Assembly (NCBI GenBank): GCA_024742475.1 | Contig: JANSYI010000001.1 | Span: forward strand, 372,001-436,000 | Length of the DNA stretch: 64,000 nt | Source of the DNA: a bacterium | GTDB lineage: Bacteria > Myxococcota_A > Polyangia > Nannocystales > Nannocystaceae | Direction of reading: 5' to 3' | Shown here: positions 33,693 through 43,056 of the stretch, in pieces | How the letters are laid out: the number at the start of each line of letters is the position of its first letter | Position numbering within the stretch: the stretch's first letter is position 1 | The notes under the pieces: model-generated | Told to the model about the DNA's origin: nothing | The model's database searches: none | The model's input: only the letters and a program-made list of their open reading frames with translations | Program-made: the position numbers and the translations under genes

Positions 33693-34214
33693 TCAGAACC
33701 GTACGTGCAGCGCCAGCCCGCCGCCACGACGCCCTGCCGAGGGCACGAGGCTGACCTCTGGATGCTGCGCATGCCATGCTTTGTAGTCTCGGCGGGTCCG
33801 CACGGCCCGCGCGAACAAGAACCCGGTGGCGAGCGAGAGCGGCACGGCCATGCCGAACGAGAGACCGGCGGCGACGCGGTTGCCTCGGCCCTCGTGGGCG
33901 GTGCCACAGTCGAGGTCCGACGCGCCGTTGGCACACTGCTTCTTCAGCTCGTCGATCTGCGTCAGCTCCCAGACTCCGCGACCGATCACCACGGCGGTGA
34001 CCACGGCGGTCAACGAGCCCAACACGAACTCGAACGTGCCGTCCTCTGTGCCGCCTTGCGATTCGTCCCTAGCCCTTCGGGCAGCACGTCGCTCCTTGCC
34101 ACTGGGTTTCTCCGGCTCGATGCGGGTCGGCTCGGCCTTCGGACGCTTCGCATTCACCGGGCTCGATGTCACGGTGATTGCACAGGCCAACAGCGCTGAA
34201 GCCACGCTTCGCAC
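33693..34214 (-). CDS. Hypothetical membrane/envelope protein
   Basis: About 173 residues from GTG 34214. A signal-like N-terminus (V-A-S-A-L-L-A-C-A-I-T-V-T-S-S-P-V-N-A) is followed by a basic stretch, then two hydrophobic segments (V-L-G-S-L-T-A-V-V-T-A-V-V-I-G and G-M-A-V-P-L-S-L-A-T-G-F-L-F-A) with a two-Cys loop between them (K-K-Q-C-A-N-G-A-S-D-L-D-C). Similar N-terminal-signal-plus-two-helix proteins are common in myxobacteria but I cannot name a family. The open frame extends upstream to 34442 with poor composition, so the later GTG is preferred. Confidence 0.6.
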   Translation of the reverse strand: MRSVASALLACAITVTSSPVNAKRPKAEPTRIEPEKPSGKERRAARRARDESQGGTEDGTFEFVLGSLTAVVTAVVIGRGVWELTQIDELKKQCANGASDLDCGTAHEGRGNRVAAGLSFGMAVPLSLATGFLFARAVRTRRDYKAWHAQHPEVSLVPSAGRRGGGLALHVRF

Positions 34215-34340
34215 CTGCGCAGAGTACCGCGGACTGCAACGCCTCGTGCGCCCCGCGTTGCACTTCGCGACAGCCTCGGTCCCATCGACGGCCCGAGGCG
34301 ACTCCCATGGGTTGGCACTGCGCATGCACTCTCTGAGACC

Positions 34341-34577
34341 ATGATCACCGCGATGTTCTGGCTCGCACTCGGCGTGCTCCCTCCCGCACCCGCTCCCGTG
34401 CAGTCGGACCTTGCCGATCCGTTCGCGCGATCGACTGGACAACGCCGGATCCCGCCCGGACGGGCGGCGTCATCGAACCCCCCCCTGCTCTCCCCCTTTG
34501 CGCCGCGCCATCGGAACCTCCGCGGTCCCGCGCAGCAGACGGTGCGCTCACCGTTCGAGACCCCCCAAGCCACGTGA
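34341..34577 (+). CDS. Small secreted protein, Pro/Arg-rich
   Basis: A 78-residue product with a short hydrophobic N-terminus (M-I-T-A-M-F-W-L-A-L-G-V-L-P) that could be a signal peptide. The remainder is Pro/Arg/Ser-rich with D-L-A-D-P-F-A-R-S and L-L-S-P-F motifs. It ends 13 bases before a lipoprotein gene on the same strand. No ribosome site is clear and no family is known, so it may be a leader region rather than a gene. Confidence 0.45.
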   Translation: MITAMFWLALGVLPPAPAPVQSDLADPFARSTGQRRIPPGRAASSNPPLLSPFAPRHRNLRGPAQQTVRSPFETPQAT

Positions 34578-34589
34578 TACTTCCGATCC

Positions 34590-35960
34590 GTGGGGCGACC
34601 TCTCCTCGCATCGGCGGCGCTGCTGGTTTCGTGTACCTGCAGCGAACCCGACGTCGCCGTCCAGCCGCCCATCGACGCGGGCCCAGCGTTCCTCCCGTGG
34701 TCGGGGCCTGCGAACGTCGACGGACCAGGCCATCTTCGCGATGGCGCGGTGAAGCTCACCGCGCGTCTGTCGGCCATCCCCGGCGCGCTCCGACCCGAGT
34801 CGCTCCGGACGATCGACCCGCAGCAGCCGGTGACCGCGACGATCGGAGGGCCAGCGCACTTGCGCGTGGCCTGGACGCAGCTGCCGGGGACATCGTGGCG
34901 CACCGTCCTGCCCACCGGGACGCCGTGCACCGCCTTCGACGACGCGCAGTGCCTGCAGTCGCCTGACGGGCTCGCGGGCGTCGTCGAATACGACGACCGC
35001 GTCCGCGTCGACCTGGTCGCCAGCGAGGCCGCCGCCGGGGCGCAGCAGCTCTTCGAACGCCCGGTCGGGCCTGGACCCCATCTTCGTGGGGACGTCGTCG
35101 CGTCGTGGAGCGACGTGCACGCGCTGCAAGGGCATCCGCAGCCCGCCGCCATCGCAGGTGGAGACCTCGCCTTCACCGACGGCGAGACGAGGCGCTTCCG
35201 CATCCGCTGGGCCCTCGAGCACGCCCCACCGGCGGAACACAGCCGGGCTGCGGCGCCATCGTGGGCAGCCCTCTGTGACGGCGCCCGCGCCTGTGCACGG
35301 ACGGGTCCGTGGCCAGATCTCGATGCCTGGTTGGCGCGCTACCCTGCCGTCACGCTCTCGGCGTCCGACCTCCCGTCGGCCCTGGCCGCCCTGGCGTCAC
35401 AATGGCCGCACATCCTCGCAGCTTGGGTTGCGGACCGCCGCGCGGACGTGCCCGCCGGCGCGCGGGGGTTCTTCGACCAGGCGCTCTCCGGATTGGGTCA
35501 CGTCGAGTTCGCGGGCGCCCGACTGGACGATGACGGGTCGGGCATCGCGTTCGTTCGGGTGCCGGCGCCGTGGGTCAACTTTGCCGCGAGCGCCCTCTCC
35601 TACGCGGGCTACCCCTCCGCTCCGCACGCGCTCGGCGACGGCACGGAGGTCTCGTGGGCTGCGATGCCCACTGGCGGCGTGGTCATGGCACTCGACGAGG
35701 GCCCCGAGCCCTCGATGGGCTGGCTCGCATTCGCCAGCGCGCCCGAGAGGTATGCCTGGCTTCAACGGCTCCCCAAGACTCAGGCGGGCCCATCGTCCGC
35801 GCAGCTGCACGTCGCACGGCTCTCCGACGTGCTCACCTCTACCCCACCCGTAATGCGCCAGGCGCTTGCCGACCACGGCGCGTCCGGGCTCACGGTGCAG
35901 GTCGCAGGCGACGCGGGATTCCTCGTGGCCACCGCCGAACTGGGACCGAAAGTTCGGTAG
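34590..35960 (+). CDS. Hypothetical lipoprotein
   Basis: A 456-residue protein from GTG 34590 with a lipoprotein signal (L-A-S-A-A-L-L-V-S-C). The rest looks like a soluble two-part protein: an N-terminal beta-rich half (T-A-R-L-S-A-I-P, H-L-R-V-A-W-T-Q) and a C-terminal half with W-V-N-F-A-A-S-A-L-S-Y and a final V-Q-V-A-G-D-A-G-F-L-V-A-T. Four cysteines in the middle (C-T-A-F-D-D-A-Q-C and C-D-G-A-R-A-C) may form disulfides. No family recognised. An FkbM-like methyltransferase gene follows nine bases after its stop. Confidence 0.7.
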   Translation: MGRPLLASAALLVSCTCSEPDVAVQPPIDAGPAFLPWSGPANVDGPGHLRDGAVKLTARLSAIPGALRPESLRTIDPQQPVTATIGGPAHLRVAWTQLPGTSWRTVLPTGTPCTAFDDAQCLQSPDGLAGVVEYDDRVRVDLVASEAAAGAQQLFERPVGPGPHLRGDVVASWSDVHALQGHPQPAAIAGGDLAFTDGETRRFRIRWALEHAPPAEHSRAAAPSWAALCDGARACARTGPWPDLDAWLARYPAVTLSASDLPSALAALASQWPHILAAWVADRRADVPAGARGFFDQALSGLGHVEFAGARLDDDGSGIAFVRVPAPWVNFAASALSYAGYPSAPHALGDGTEVSWAAMPTGGVVMALDEGPEPSMGWLAFASAPERYAWLQRLPKTQAGPSSAQLHVARLSDVLTSTPPVMRQALADHGASGLTVQVAGDAGFLVATAELGPKVR

Positions 35961-35969
35961 GGTGCCCGT

Positions 35970-36647
35970 GTGAGCCTGCTACGCCGCGCCAAGGAACGCA
36001 TCGACCGAGTCCGCGCCGGGTCGCCGACGCTCGACTGCAAGAAGGAAACGCTCGGCTCCGAGTACGGCAGCCACACCCTCTGCCTGGAGAACCTCTCGGC
36101 GAGCAGCGTCGTCTACTCGGCGGGGATCGGGGAGGACATCTCGTTCGACCTGGCCATCATCGAGCGCACCGGGGCCGCCGTGCACGCCTTCGACCCCACG
36201 CCTCGTTCTCTCGAGTGGTTGCAGACCCAAGAACTCCCCGAGAGGTTTCACGTGCACGGATACGGCTTCGCCAACTTCGACGGCACGGCGATGTTCAACC
36301 CGCCGAAGAACCCCAATCACATCTCGCACACGATCCTCGACCGGCCCGAGACGTCCGCGGGCGCGTTCGAAGTGCAGCTACGGCGCGTCGCAAGCATCGC
36401 GGCAGAGCTGGGCCACACCGCGATCGACGTGCTCAAGATGGACATCGAGGGCGCCGAGTACGACGTGCTCGACGACCTCGAGGCGGGCGACCTCGTGGTC
36501 AACCAGCTGCTCATCGAGTTCCACCACCAGTTCGAGTCGATCCCCTTCAGCCGCACTCGAGATGCGGTCAAGCAGATCGAGCGGATGGGGTTGCAGCTCT
36601 TTCACATCTCGGACTGCGCCCGAGAGTATTCGTTCCTGCGGGCGTAG
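35970..36647 (+). CDS. FkbM-family SAM-dependent methyltransferase
   Basis: A 225-residue enzyme of the FkbM type. The SAM-binding core is V-V-Y-S-A-G-I-G-E-D-I-S-F-D, followed by V-H-A-F-D-P-T-P-R-S, and the diagnostic segment V-L-K-M-D-I-E-G-A-E-Y-D-V-L lies in the second half, with L-L-I-E-F-H-H after it. Such enzymes usually O-methylate sugars or secondary metabolites. No polysaccharide or antibiotic cluster surrounds it. The GTG start at 35970 lies nine bases after the preceding lipoprotein gene, so the two may share a transcript. Confidence 0.85.
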   Translation: MSLLRRAKERIDRVRAGSPTLDCKKETLGSEYGSHTLCLENLSASSVVYSAGIGEDISFDLAIIERTGAAVHAFDPTPRSLEWLQTQELPERFHVHGYGFANFDGTAMFNPPKNPNHISHTILDRPETSAGAFEVQLRRVASIAAELGHTAIDVLKMDIEGAEYDVLDDLEAGDLVVNQLLIEFHHQFESIPFSRTRDAVKQIERMGLQLFHISDCAREYSFLRA

Positions 36648-36657
36648 CTGCCGGTCG

Positions 36658-37932
36658 CTACCAGCAGTTGCCGGAGTTCGGCTCTTCGGTGTAGCTGCCG
36701 TAGAACCAGTTGCGCCGGCCGCCGTTGGACAGGACGCCCAGGTGGATCGTCAGACCGCCGAGGCCAACCGACATGTTCAACATGGGGTCGATGTCGGCCC
36801 CGGGCGCGATCTGGTCGGGCGTGATGATGGGCGCGTTCCAATAGGTGTTGCACAGGAACTCCTGCGCCATGGCACGCGAGGCCGCCGAGGCGAAGTCGAG
36901 GTCGACGGCGTCGGCATCGGGATGATCGCCGCCCGCAGCACCGCCGACGGCGGCATTGTAGCAGGGCGGACGCCACCAGTTGCGCATGTAGATCGGCTCG
37001 CCCACGAGCTCGCGAAGCTCGTCGGTAAACAGAGCGAGCGCCGCGGCCTTCTCCCACTGGTCCCGCTCGGGAAGCAGGATGGTGTAGCCGCATCCGGTCG
37101 CCGCAGCCTGGTTGTGAGGCTCGGAAATCTCCTCGGCCGTGAAGTGCTGCACGCCGACCGCGTCGAGGTAGAGCTGGAAGCTGTCGAGGTCGGGGCCGTA
37201 GTCGAACGCGTTGACGGGGTCACCGCCGAGCATCGAGATCAGATACGCGTGGTCGATCTCCTCGACGAGCTCGTCGCCGCCCGGGTCCACCGCGCCGAAC
37301 TCTTCGGGGATGCACACGCCTTGGCTCCCGGTCTCGTCGAACCGGGTGAGCACCTCGCACACGTAGCCGTCGCGACATGCGGTCTCGGGAAAGAACATGG
37401 AGTCGCAGCGCGAGAGGCAGTGCCCTGCGTCGGGCAGCCCAACGTCGACGCCGTTGATGCAGTAGGTGACCGGCGTGCCGTCTTCGTCGGGGCACGACGT
37501 GGCGCAGTCGAGCGTGCAGGTGCCGCACGGGAAGCCATCCTCGGGCAGCAAGCAGCGACCACCCGTGTACGCGCAGTCGCCGTCGCCACCGCAGGGCGAG
37601 CCGATCCAGGGCGTCTCCCAGCCTGGCGTGCAGTCGATCGGAACCTCGGGGTCGTCGGTGTCGCCACCGCCGGTGGGATCGCCATCGGTGTCGCCGCCGT
37701 CGCTGTCGTCCCCCACGGTGGGGTCGCCGTCGGTGGGGTCGCCGTCGCTCGTCCCGCCGTCCGTTTCGTCGGCGGAGTCGCCATCGTCATCGATGGGGTC
37801 GATGGCCCCGCTGCCTTCGGTGCCTTCGCCGGGCAACCCGTCCCAGCCCTGCGCCGTCGGCTCATCGGACGCGCAGCCAGTCAACGCCGCAAGCGCGGCC
37901 ACGAGCACAAGATTCCGATCCATCCTCCGCAT
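36658..37932 (-). CDS. M15-like (D-Ala-D-Ala carboxypeptidase-type) lipoprotein
   Basis: A 424-residue lipoprotein (A-A-L-A-A-L-T-G-C) with a long Asp/Gly/Thr repeat linker (D-G-D-P-T units, to about residue 95). A Cys-rich middle region of EGF-like spacing follows. The C-terminal domain has the M15 signature: R-N-W-W-R-P-P-C-Y-N, G-G-A-A-G-G-D-H-P-D-A-D-A-V-D-L with His337 and Asp344 spaced as zinc ligands, and a late L-T-I-H-L-G. It may cut peptidoglycan peptides or a related substrate. The start is ATG 37932; ATG 37923 is equally possible. It stands alone, convergent with the FkbM gene (10 bases between stops). Confidence 0.72.
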   Translation of the reverse strand: MRRMDRNLVLVAALAALTGCASDEPTAQGWDGLPGEGTEGSGAIDPIDDDGDSADETDGGTSDGDPTDGDPTVGDDSDGGDTDGDPTGGGDTDDPEVPIDCTPGWETPWIGSPCGGDGDCAYTGGRCLLPEDGFPCGTCTLDCATSCPDEDGTPVTYCINGVDVGLPDAGHCLSRCDSMFFPETACRDGYVCEVLTRFDETGSQGVCIPEEFGAVDPGGDELVEEIDHAYLISMLGGDPVNAFDYGPDLDSFQLYLDAVGVQHFTAEEISEPHNQAAATGCGYTILLPERDQWEKAAALALFTDELRELVGEPIYMRNWWRPPCYNAAVGGAAGGDHPDADAVDLDFASAASRAMAQEFLCNTYWNAPIITPDQIAPGADIDPMLNMSVGLGGLTIHLGVLSNGGRRNWFYGSYTEEPNSGNCW

Positions 37933-38055
37933 CCCCTCCCTCGAGTGTACTCGCCCGCGCAGGGGCCAGCGCGGGTGTAGTGCGGGGGAAACCCTGAAGG
38001 TTCCACAGACGCCGCAGACGCGCTTGCGCAAGTCCCGCAAACGCGCCGCGAGACC

Positions 38056-38763
38056 CTACGCGAGGGTCTCGGCCAGGAACGCCTTCATCGTCGCCCAGGA
38101 CCGGGCGTCCGCCTCGGCGTTGTACACGGTGCCGAAGTCGGGGTCGTTGGCCTCGGGCACGGTGAAGGCGTGCACCGTGTTCGGGTAGGCATGCAGCTGC
38201 CAGTCGGCGCCGATCCGCTTCATCTCGGCAGCCCAGGCGCCCACGTCGTCGGGCGGCACCATGGGGTCGTCCTGGCCGTGAAGGACACACATCCGCGCGC
38301 GCGGCTTCGACTCGAGGGGCTCCCCGACCTTGAGCAGGCCGTGAAAGCTGACCACTCCGGACATCGGCAGCCCCATTCGTGCCATCAGCAGAGAGCACAA
38401 GCCGCCAAAGCAGAACCCGATCGCGCCCATGCGATCGGGGTCTACGCCCTCGGCCGTGCGTACGGCCTGAAACGCCGCGGCGAGTCGGCGCCGAAGGACG
38501 TCCGCGTTCTCGAGCAGCGGCGTCATCAGGGCCGCGCAAGACTCCGTGTCCGTGCCGCGAACGCCAACGCCGTAGACGTCGATCGCGGCCGCCACGTAGC
38601 CGAGCTCGGCCAGTTTGCGCGCCTTGTTCTCGGCAAAATCGTCGCGGCCACCCCACGCGTGGCAGACCAACACGGCCGGCTTGTCGCCGTCGCCATCAGG
38701 TGTGACGACCAGCGCATCAAAGGAGTCATCGCCTTCGCTGTACGAGATCAACCGCTCTTGCAT
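38056..38763 (-). CDS. Dienelactone hydrolase family protein
   Basis: A 235-residue alpha/beta hydrolase of the dienelactone hydrolase family. The catalytic triad is visible as Cys118 in G-F-C-F-G-G, Asp166 in H-G-Q-D-D-P-M-V-P, and His198 in N-T-V-H-A-F-T. The N-terminal part has V-L-V-C-H-A-W-G-G-R-D-D-F, a typical family block. The start is ATG 38763, since upstream residues are not family-like. It hydrolyses lactone or ester bonds; the substrate is unknown. It lies 31 bases after a kinase gene on the same strand. Confidence 0.9.
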   Translation of the reverse strand: MQERLISYSEGDDSFDALVVTPDGDGDKPAVLVCHAWGGRDDFAENKARKLAELGYVAAAIDVYGVGVRGTDTESCAALMTPLLENADVLRRRLAAAFQAVRTAEGVDPDRMGAIGFCFGGLCSLLMARMGLPMSGVVSFHGLLKVGEPLESKPRARMCVLHGQDDPMVPPDDVGAWAAEMKRIGADWQLHAYPNTVHAFTVPEANDPDFGTVYNAEADARSWATMKAFLAETLA

Positions 38764-38794
38764 CGCGCGAACGGTAACAGATCGTTTCGGACGA

Positions 38795-41620
38795 TCACTC
38801 GTGTTCGTCGATCCAGGTCTGCACCGGGTCGGCCCGGCGGTCTGCACCCATCGATCGAAACGTGGTGAGCGCCTCGCGGGCCTCTTCGAGCGCGCGGGGT
38901 CCGTCCTCCTGGACGAGGAGCTTCGCGAGCTCGAACTTCGCCTCGGCGATCCGCGGCATCGAGCGCCCCTGCTCGAATCCCGAGAGCGCGCGCCGCACGT
39001 CGTCGAGCGGCCGCTGGCCCGCGTGGCGGCGTGCGAGCGCTCGACGATAGAGGACGAAAGCGCGGTCGGCCTCGCTGGTGCTGCTCCTCACGATCGTCCA
39101 CGCCTTGTCGAACTGTGCGGCCGACTCCTCGTAGCGTTCGAGCTTGGCCAGCGCGAGCCCGAGGTTGGCGTGAACGTGCGCCAGTTGTGGGCTCTGCGGG
39201 TCGAGGCGCTCTCGGAGCATGTCGAGCGCGCGCGCATATCCATCGCGGGCCACCTCGTGAGCACCTTTCGCGGAATGGGCGTCGGCGATGTTTCCGATGG
39301 TCGTCGCCGTCCGCGGGTGACCTTCGGGCAGCGTCTCCTCGTAGATTGCGAGCGCACGCTCGTGGTGAATCAGCGCTTGGTCGTAGTCGCCGAGATCGAA
39401 GGCGACGGTGCCGACGTTGCTCAAGGTCGAGGCGACGGTGTGATGCTCGGGGCCGTGCGTTCGCTCGAACACCCCCAGAGCAGACTCGAGGTTCTCACGT
39501 GCGACCTGAAGCTGGCCCAAAGAGGTCTGCGCTCCCGCGACCGCGGCGAGTGCCGTCGCGGTGTCGGGGTGCTCGAGGCCTAGCGACGTCCGGGCGCCCG
39601 AGAACGCCTCCTTGAACAGCGCAAGCGCCGTCTCCGACTCGCCCTTCATCTCCTCGATGACTCCAAGGGACATTCGGCAGACCCGCGCGTCCCGAACATC
39701 ACCCCGCTCTTCATAGAGGACCAGCGCTGCTTGAAAATGATCCCGAGCGAGATCGAGGGACCCCTCGGCATGCTCGAGCAACCCGAGGTTGTACTCGAGC
39801 GCTGCCCGATGCTTCGTGGTGTCGGTCAGCCGCTCGATCGCGACCTCCGAGCGTCGCGCCCATTCCCGCGCGCGCTCGCGCTGCACGAGGTGTCGCCCGT
39901 AGATCGACACCAGACGAACGGCAGCGGCCGCCGCGAGGCGGTCGTGCTTGCGCCCCTCGGCCGCCAGATACGCCTGCTCGATGTACTCAGCGCCCCCTTC
40001 GAGGTCACCGGTCGACACGGCGAGCACTCCCGTCTCGTACATGGCCTCGGCGCGTACGGGCTCGAACCCGCCGGTCGAGCGAACGAGACCGAGCTTGGCG
40101 AGCCGTAGGCCTTCGCCGTAGTTGCCCGCGGCGTGGTGCGCCCGCGCGAGCGAGAGGACGTCCCGGATCTCCGCCACGTCCTCGCGGTCCGCGGGCGCGT
40201 CGGGTACGGGCGGCAGCTCGTGGGTCCGCTCCGCATCCAAACAGTAGCTGGGCGAGACGAACTGCGAGGCGAGCTCGGGGAGCCGCTTGAAGACCTCGGT
40301 GTCGGCGGACTCCACGATGGAGAGCACCGCCTCCACGCGCCCCAACCGCTCTCGGAGGCACGAGCGGGCCTCGTCGGTCGGCACGGAGCTGACCACGTCG
40401 GGCTGGCACGCCGCTCCCGCGGCCTCGGTCCAATCGTCGACGTACGTGGAGAGCTGCTCCTCGAACCTGGCGCGCGTGCCCGTCGGTTCGTCGGGCCAAC
40501 GCGCCTCGATCGTCGGGCGCGCTTCGGACCAAGACTGCGCCGCTGCGCCCGGGTCGATCTCGCAGGGCGGCTCTGCACGGGTGACCCACGCGACCGCCGC
40601 GACCGCGACCACGGATCCAGCAGCCACCCCCACCCAGCGACCCGCGGCTGCGGGATCCAACCAGCGCCGGAGGTCGTCGGCCAGCGAGTCCATCCCCGGG
40701 TATCGGTGCGCAGGATCGGGTGCCGTCGCGCGAAGGACGATGGGGATCAACCCTCGCGCGACGTCGTTGTGCTTGAGCCACTCGGGGGGCACACCTTCGA
40801 GCTTCTTGCCGACGAGCTTGCCCTTGCCGCGGTGTTTGAACGGCAGCGCCCCCGCCAGCGCCTCGATGAGCGCCAACCCAAACGAGTACTGGTCGGCCGC
40901 CGCGTCGGGCTCTCGGCCCGCGTGCGCCTCGGGGGCCATGTACGGTCGCGTGCCGGCCACGACTCGATGCTTCGCAGTCTCGGAGGGCGGCGCTCCGGGG
41001 GTCAGCGTGGTGCGAGCGCGCTGTGACGAGTGGCGCGAGAGGCCGAAGTCCAACACCTTGGCCTCGCCAGCCTCGGTGACGAAGACGTTCCCCGGCTTCA
41101 CGTCGCAGTGCACGATGCCCTGCTGGTGTGCCGCGGCGAGACCATCGGCGGTCTGCAGGAACATCTCCACGATCTCTCGGTCGGTACGCTCCTCCTGCCG
41201 CAGCCACCTGCTCAGCGGCATGCCATCGAGCAGCTCCATGATGATGAAGACGTCGGCTCCGTAGGCAGACCAGTCGCCCTGCACGCGACCGACGTCGAAG
41301 ATGCGGACCACGTGTGGATGCTGCAGCTGCGCTGTCATGCGCGCCTCGTGAATCAACGCCTCGGCGCCGCCCTTGACGTTGGGCCGAGAGCGCAGCAACT
41401 TGGAGGCGACCTCGCGGTTGAGCAGGGGATCGAGCGCGCGATAGACGACGCCAAACCCACCGCGACCGATCCGGTCCAGGAGCGTGTAGCGACCCAGCTT
41501 GATCGGACCCCGCACCAGGTCTTGGCGGGTCCGGCGAGCCGTTGCGATCGGATCGAAGCGGATCTGCGGCACGTCGTCAGCGTCGGGTCCACGCCCGTCG
41601 TGCTCCGGAGCCTGCGCCAT
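38795..41620 (-). CDS. Receptor-like Ser/Thr protein kinase with TPR tail
   Basis: A 941-residue protein with kinase domain at about 45-315: glycine loop G-R-G-G-F-G (52-57), Lys74 in V-A-S-K, catalytic H-C-D-V-K-P-G-N (171-178), D-F-G (191-193) and T-R-P-Y-M-A-P-E. The Arg of the usual H-R-D is Cys172, so it is a non-RD kinase. A transmembrane helix (G-V-A-A-G-S-V-V-A-V-A-A-V-A-W) follows at about residue 335, then a region with scattered cysteines and about eight to ten tetratricopeptide repeats to the end. Such kinases are abundant in myxobacteria and signal from the envelope. The adjacent FHA-AAA+ gene upstream is a possible phospho-target. Confidence 0.92.
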   Translation of the reverse strand: MAQAPEHDGRGPDADDVPQIRFDPIATARRTRQDLVRGPIKLGRYTLLDRIGRGGFGVVYRALDPLLNREVASKLLRSRPNVKGGAEALIHEARMTAQLQHPHVVRIFDVGRVQGDWSAYGADVFIIMELLDGMPLSRWLRQEERTDREIVEMFLQTADGLAAAHQQGIVHCDVKPGNVFVTEAGEAKVLDFGLSRHSSQRARTTLTPGAPPSETAKHRVVAGTRPYMAPEAHAGREPDAAADQYSFGLALIEALAGALPFKHRGKGKLVGKKLEGVPPEWLKHNDVARGLIPIVLRATAPDPAHRYPGMDSLADDLRRWLDPAAAGRWVGVAAGSVVAVAAVAWVTRAEPPCEIDPGAAAQSWSEARPTIEARWPDEPTGTRARFEEQLSTYVDDWTEAAGAACQPDVVSSVPTDEARSCLRERLGRVEAVLSIVESADTEVFKRLPELASQFVSPSYCLDAERTHELPPVPDAPADREDVAEIRDVLSLARAHHAAGNYGEGLRLAKLGLVRSTGGFEPVRAEAMYETGVLAVSTGDLEGGAEYIEQAYLAAEGRKHDRLAAAAAVRLVSIYGRHLVQRERAREWARRSEVAIERLTDTTKHRAALEYNLGLLEHAEGSLDLARDHFQAALVLYEERGDVRDARVCRMSLGVIEEMKGESETALALFKEAFSGARTSLGLEHPDTATALAAVAGAQTSLGQLQVARENLESALGVFERTHGPEHHTVASTLSNVGTVAFDLGDYDQALIHHERALAIYEETLPEGHPRTATTIGNIADAHSAKGAHEVARDGYARALDMLRERLDPQSPQLAHVHANLGLALAKLERYEESAAQFDKAWTIVRSSTSEADRAFVLYRRALARRHAGQRPLDDVRRALSGFEQGRSMPRIAEAKFELAKLLVQEDGPRALEEAREALTTFRSMGADRRADPVQTWIDEHE

Positions 41621-41691
41621 GCGCCATCGAGTATCTTTCGACGCGCTGCGCAGGCCAAACCGAGGGGGTCGATGCTGCGTAAACCTGGGAT

Positions 41692-42993
41692 TCAGCTCGC
41701 AAAATGCTCGGGCACGAGATCAAACCGGCTGAGCCACCGCTCGATGTCCTCGAGGTCACAGCCCAAACTCTGGGCCGCAGCCGCCTTGTCCCCCCGGTGC
41801 GCGGCGAGCTCGCGGATGATCGTTTCGCGCACCGACGCGAGCCGGGGTGCAGCGGGCACCCCCGCGTTGGGCCACTGAACCTCGCGCCAGATCGCCGCGG
41901 TGATCGGGGCCCCCTCTTCGCACAGCGCCGACGCTGCGCTCAGGCAGTTGCTGAGCTCCCGCACGTTGAACGGCCACGCTTGCCCGAGCATCGTGCGAAA
42001 CACGTCGACCTTGATCCGCTGCTCGCCCGCGCCCGCCGACGCGAAGATGCTGCGCACCAGGAGCCCGAGGTCCTCGGGTCGTTCGCACAGCGGCGGGATC
42101 CGACACTCGTACCCCGCCAACCGTGCATAGAGGTCGGGGCGAAACGTGGCCTCGGCCGCGCGTCGATGCAGGTCGCTGCTCGCCGCGGAGATCACCCGGA
42201 TCCCCTCGGGCGGCAACACCAACGCGTCCGAGTCGCTCTGCATGAAGCCGAGCAACGCCGAGAGCAAGCGGCCCTGTTCGTCGAGCGAGAGCGCCCCCAC
42301 ATCGTCGAGGAACAAGGTGCCGCCGCGCGCTTGCGAGAGCAGCCCGCTGCCTTCGCCGAGCAGATGCGGCTCGACCGAGCGCGCCATCATGTTGACCGGG
42401 ACGAAGGGGCCACCGCGGCCCGTGCTCCGGTGAATCTGACGGGCGAGCGCGCTCTTGCCGGTGCCCGTGTCGCCGATGAGCAGGATTGGCACCCGCGTCG
42501 GCGCCAGTCGCCCCAGTGCATGCATGCTGGCGGCGTAGTCGGGATGCGCCACGGGGTCGAGCACCGCCGAGGGCTCGTACATCGGCGCCTTCGTCTCGCG
42601 AAGGGCGAAGAAACACCGCCCGACCTCGAACACGTCGCCCGAGGCCAGCACCGCGCGCTCGACCATGTCGCCTTCGACCAGCGTGCCGTTGCGGCTGTCG
42701 AGGTCGACGAGTTCGGCCGTGCCGTCGAGCTCGAGATCTGCGTGATGGCTACTCACCCAAGGATGAGGGAGGCCGAGCGTCAGCACCCCGTCGTCGGTGG
42801 TCGCGGTGACCTCGCCGAGGGACGACCGGCGGAACTCGACGCGCCGCAGACCGACCAGGGGAAAAGTCCGGCCGGCGTTGGCGAAGCCGTCGGCCGGGCA
42901 CCCGACGAACACCAGCCGCGAATGCGCAGGCGCAGCTGGAAGTCGACTCGAGTCGCAGAGGGTCGATCCCCGGATCGTGTCTGTTCGGGGCAT
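41692..42993 (-). CDS. FHA-domain AAA+ regulator, sigma-54-activator-like but without GAFTGA
   Basis: A 433-residue protein. Residues about 55-130 form an FHA phosphothreonine-binding domain (S-S-H-H-A-D-L and D-L-D-S-R-N-G-T). The AAA+ domain resembles NtrC-type activators: Walker A G-D-T-G-T-G-K-S (174-181), G-G-T-L-F-L-D-D-V-G (Walker B), and F-R-P-D-L-Y-A-R-L. The loop that should carry G-A-F-T-G-A (contact to sigma-54) is shortened to L-L-G-E-G-S-G-L-L-S-Q-A, so it may not activate sigma-54. The C-terminus has a degenerate Fis-like helix-turn-helix (A-A-A-Q-S-L-G-C-D-L-E-D-I). It is upstream of the kinase gene, same strand, 71 bases apart. Confidence 0.85.
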   Translation of the reverse strand: MPRTDTIRGSTLCDSSRLPAAPAHSRLVFVGCPADGFANAGRTFPLVGLRRVEFRRSSLGEVTATTDDGVLTLGLPHPWVSSHHADLELDGTAELVDLDSRNGTLVEGDMVERAVLASGDVFEVGRCFFALRETKAPMYEPSAVLDPVAHPDYAASMHALGRLAPTRVPILLIGDTGTGKSALARQIHRSTGRGGPFVPVNMMARSVEPHLLGEGSGLLSQARGGTLFLDDVGALSLDEQGRLLSALLGFMQSDSDALVLPPEGIRVISAASSDLHRRAAEATFRPDLYARLAGYECRIPPLCERPEDLGLLVRSIFASAGAGEQRIKVDVFRTMLGQAWPFNVRELSNCLSAASALCEEGAPITAAIWREVQWPNAGVPAAPRLASVRETIIRELAAHRGDKAAAAQSLGCDLEDIERWLSRFDLVPEHFAS

Positions 42994-43056
42994 GTGTCCG
43001 CCAGGGTACGCGACTGACCGACCTTGGTCGAGCCGCCTGGTCGCGCGGACAGGGAC

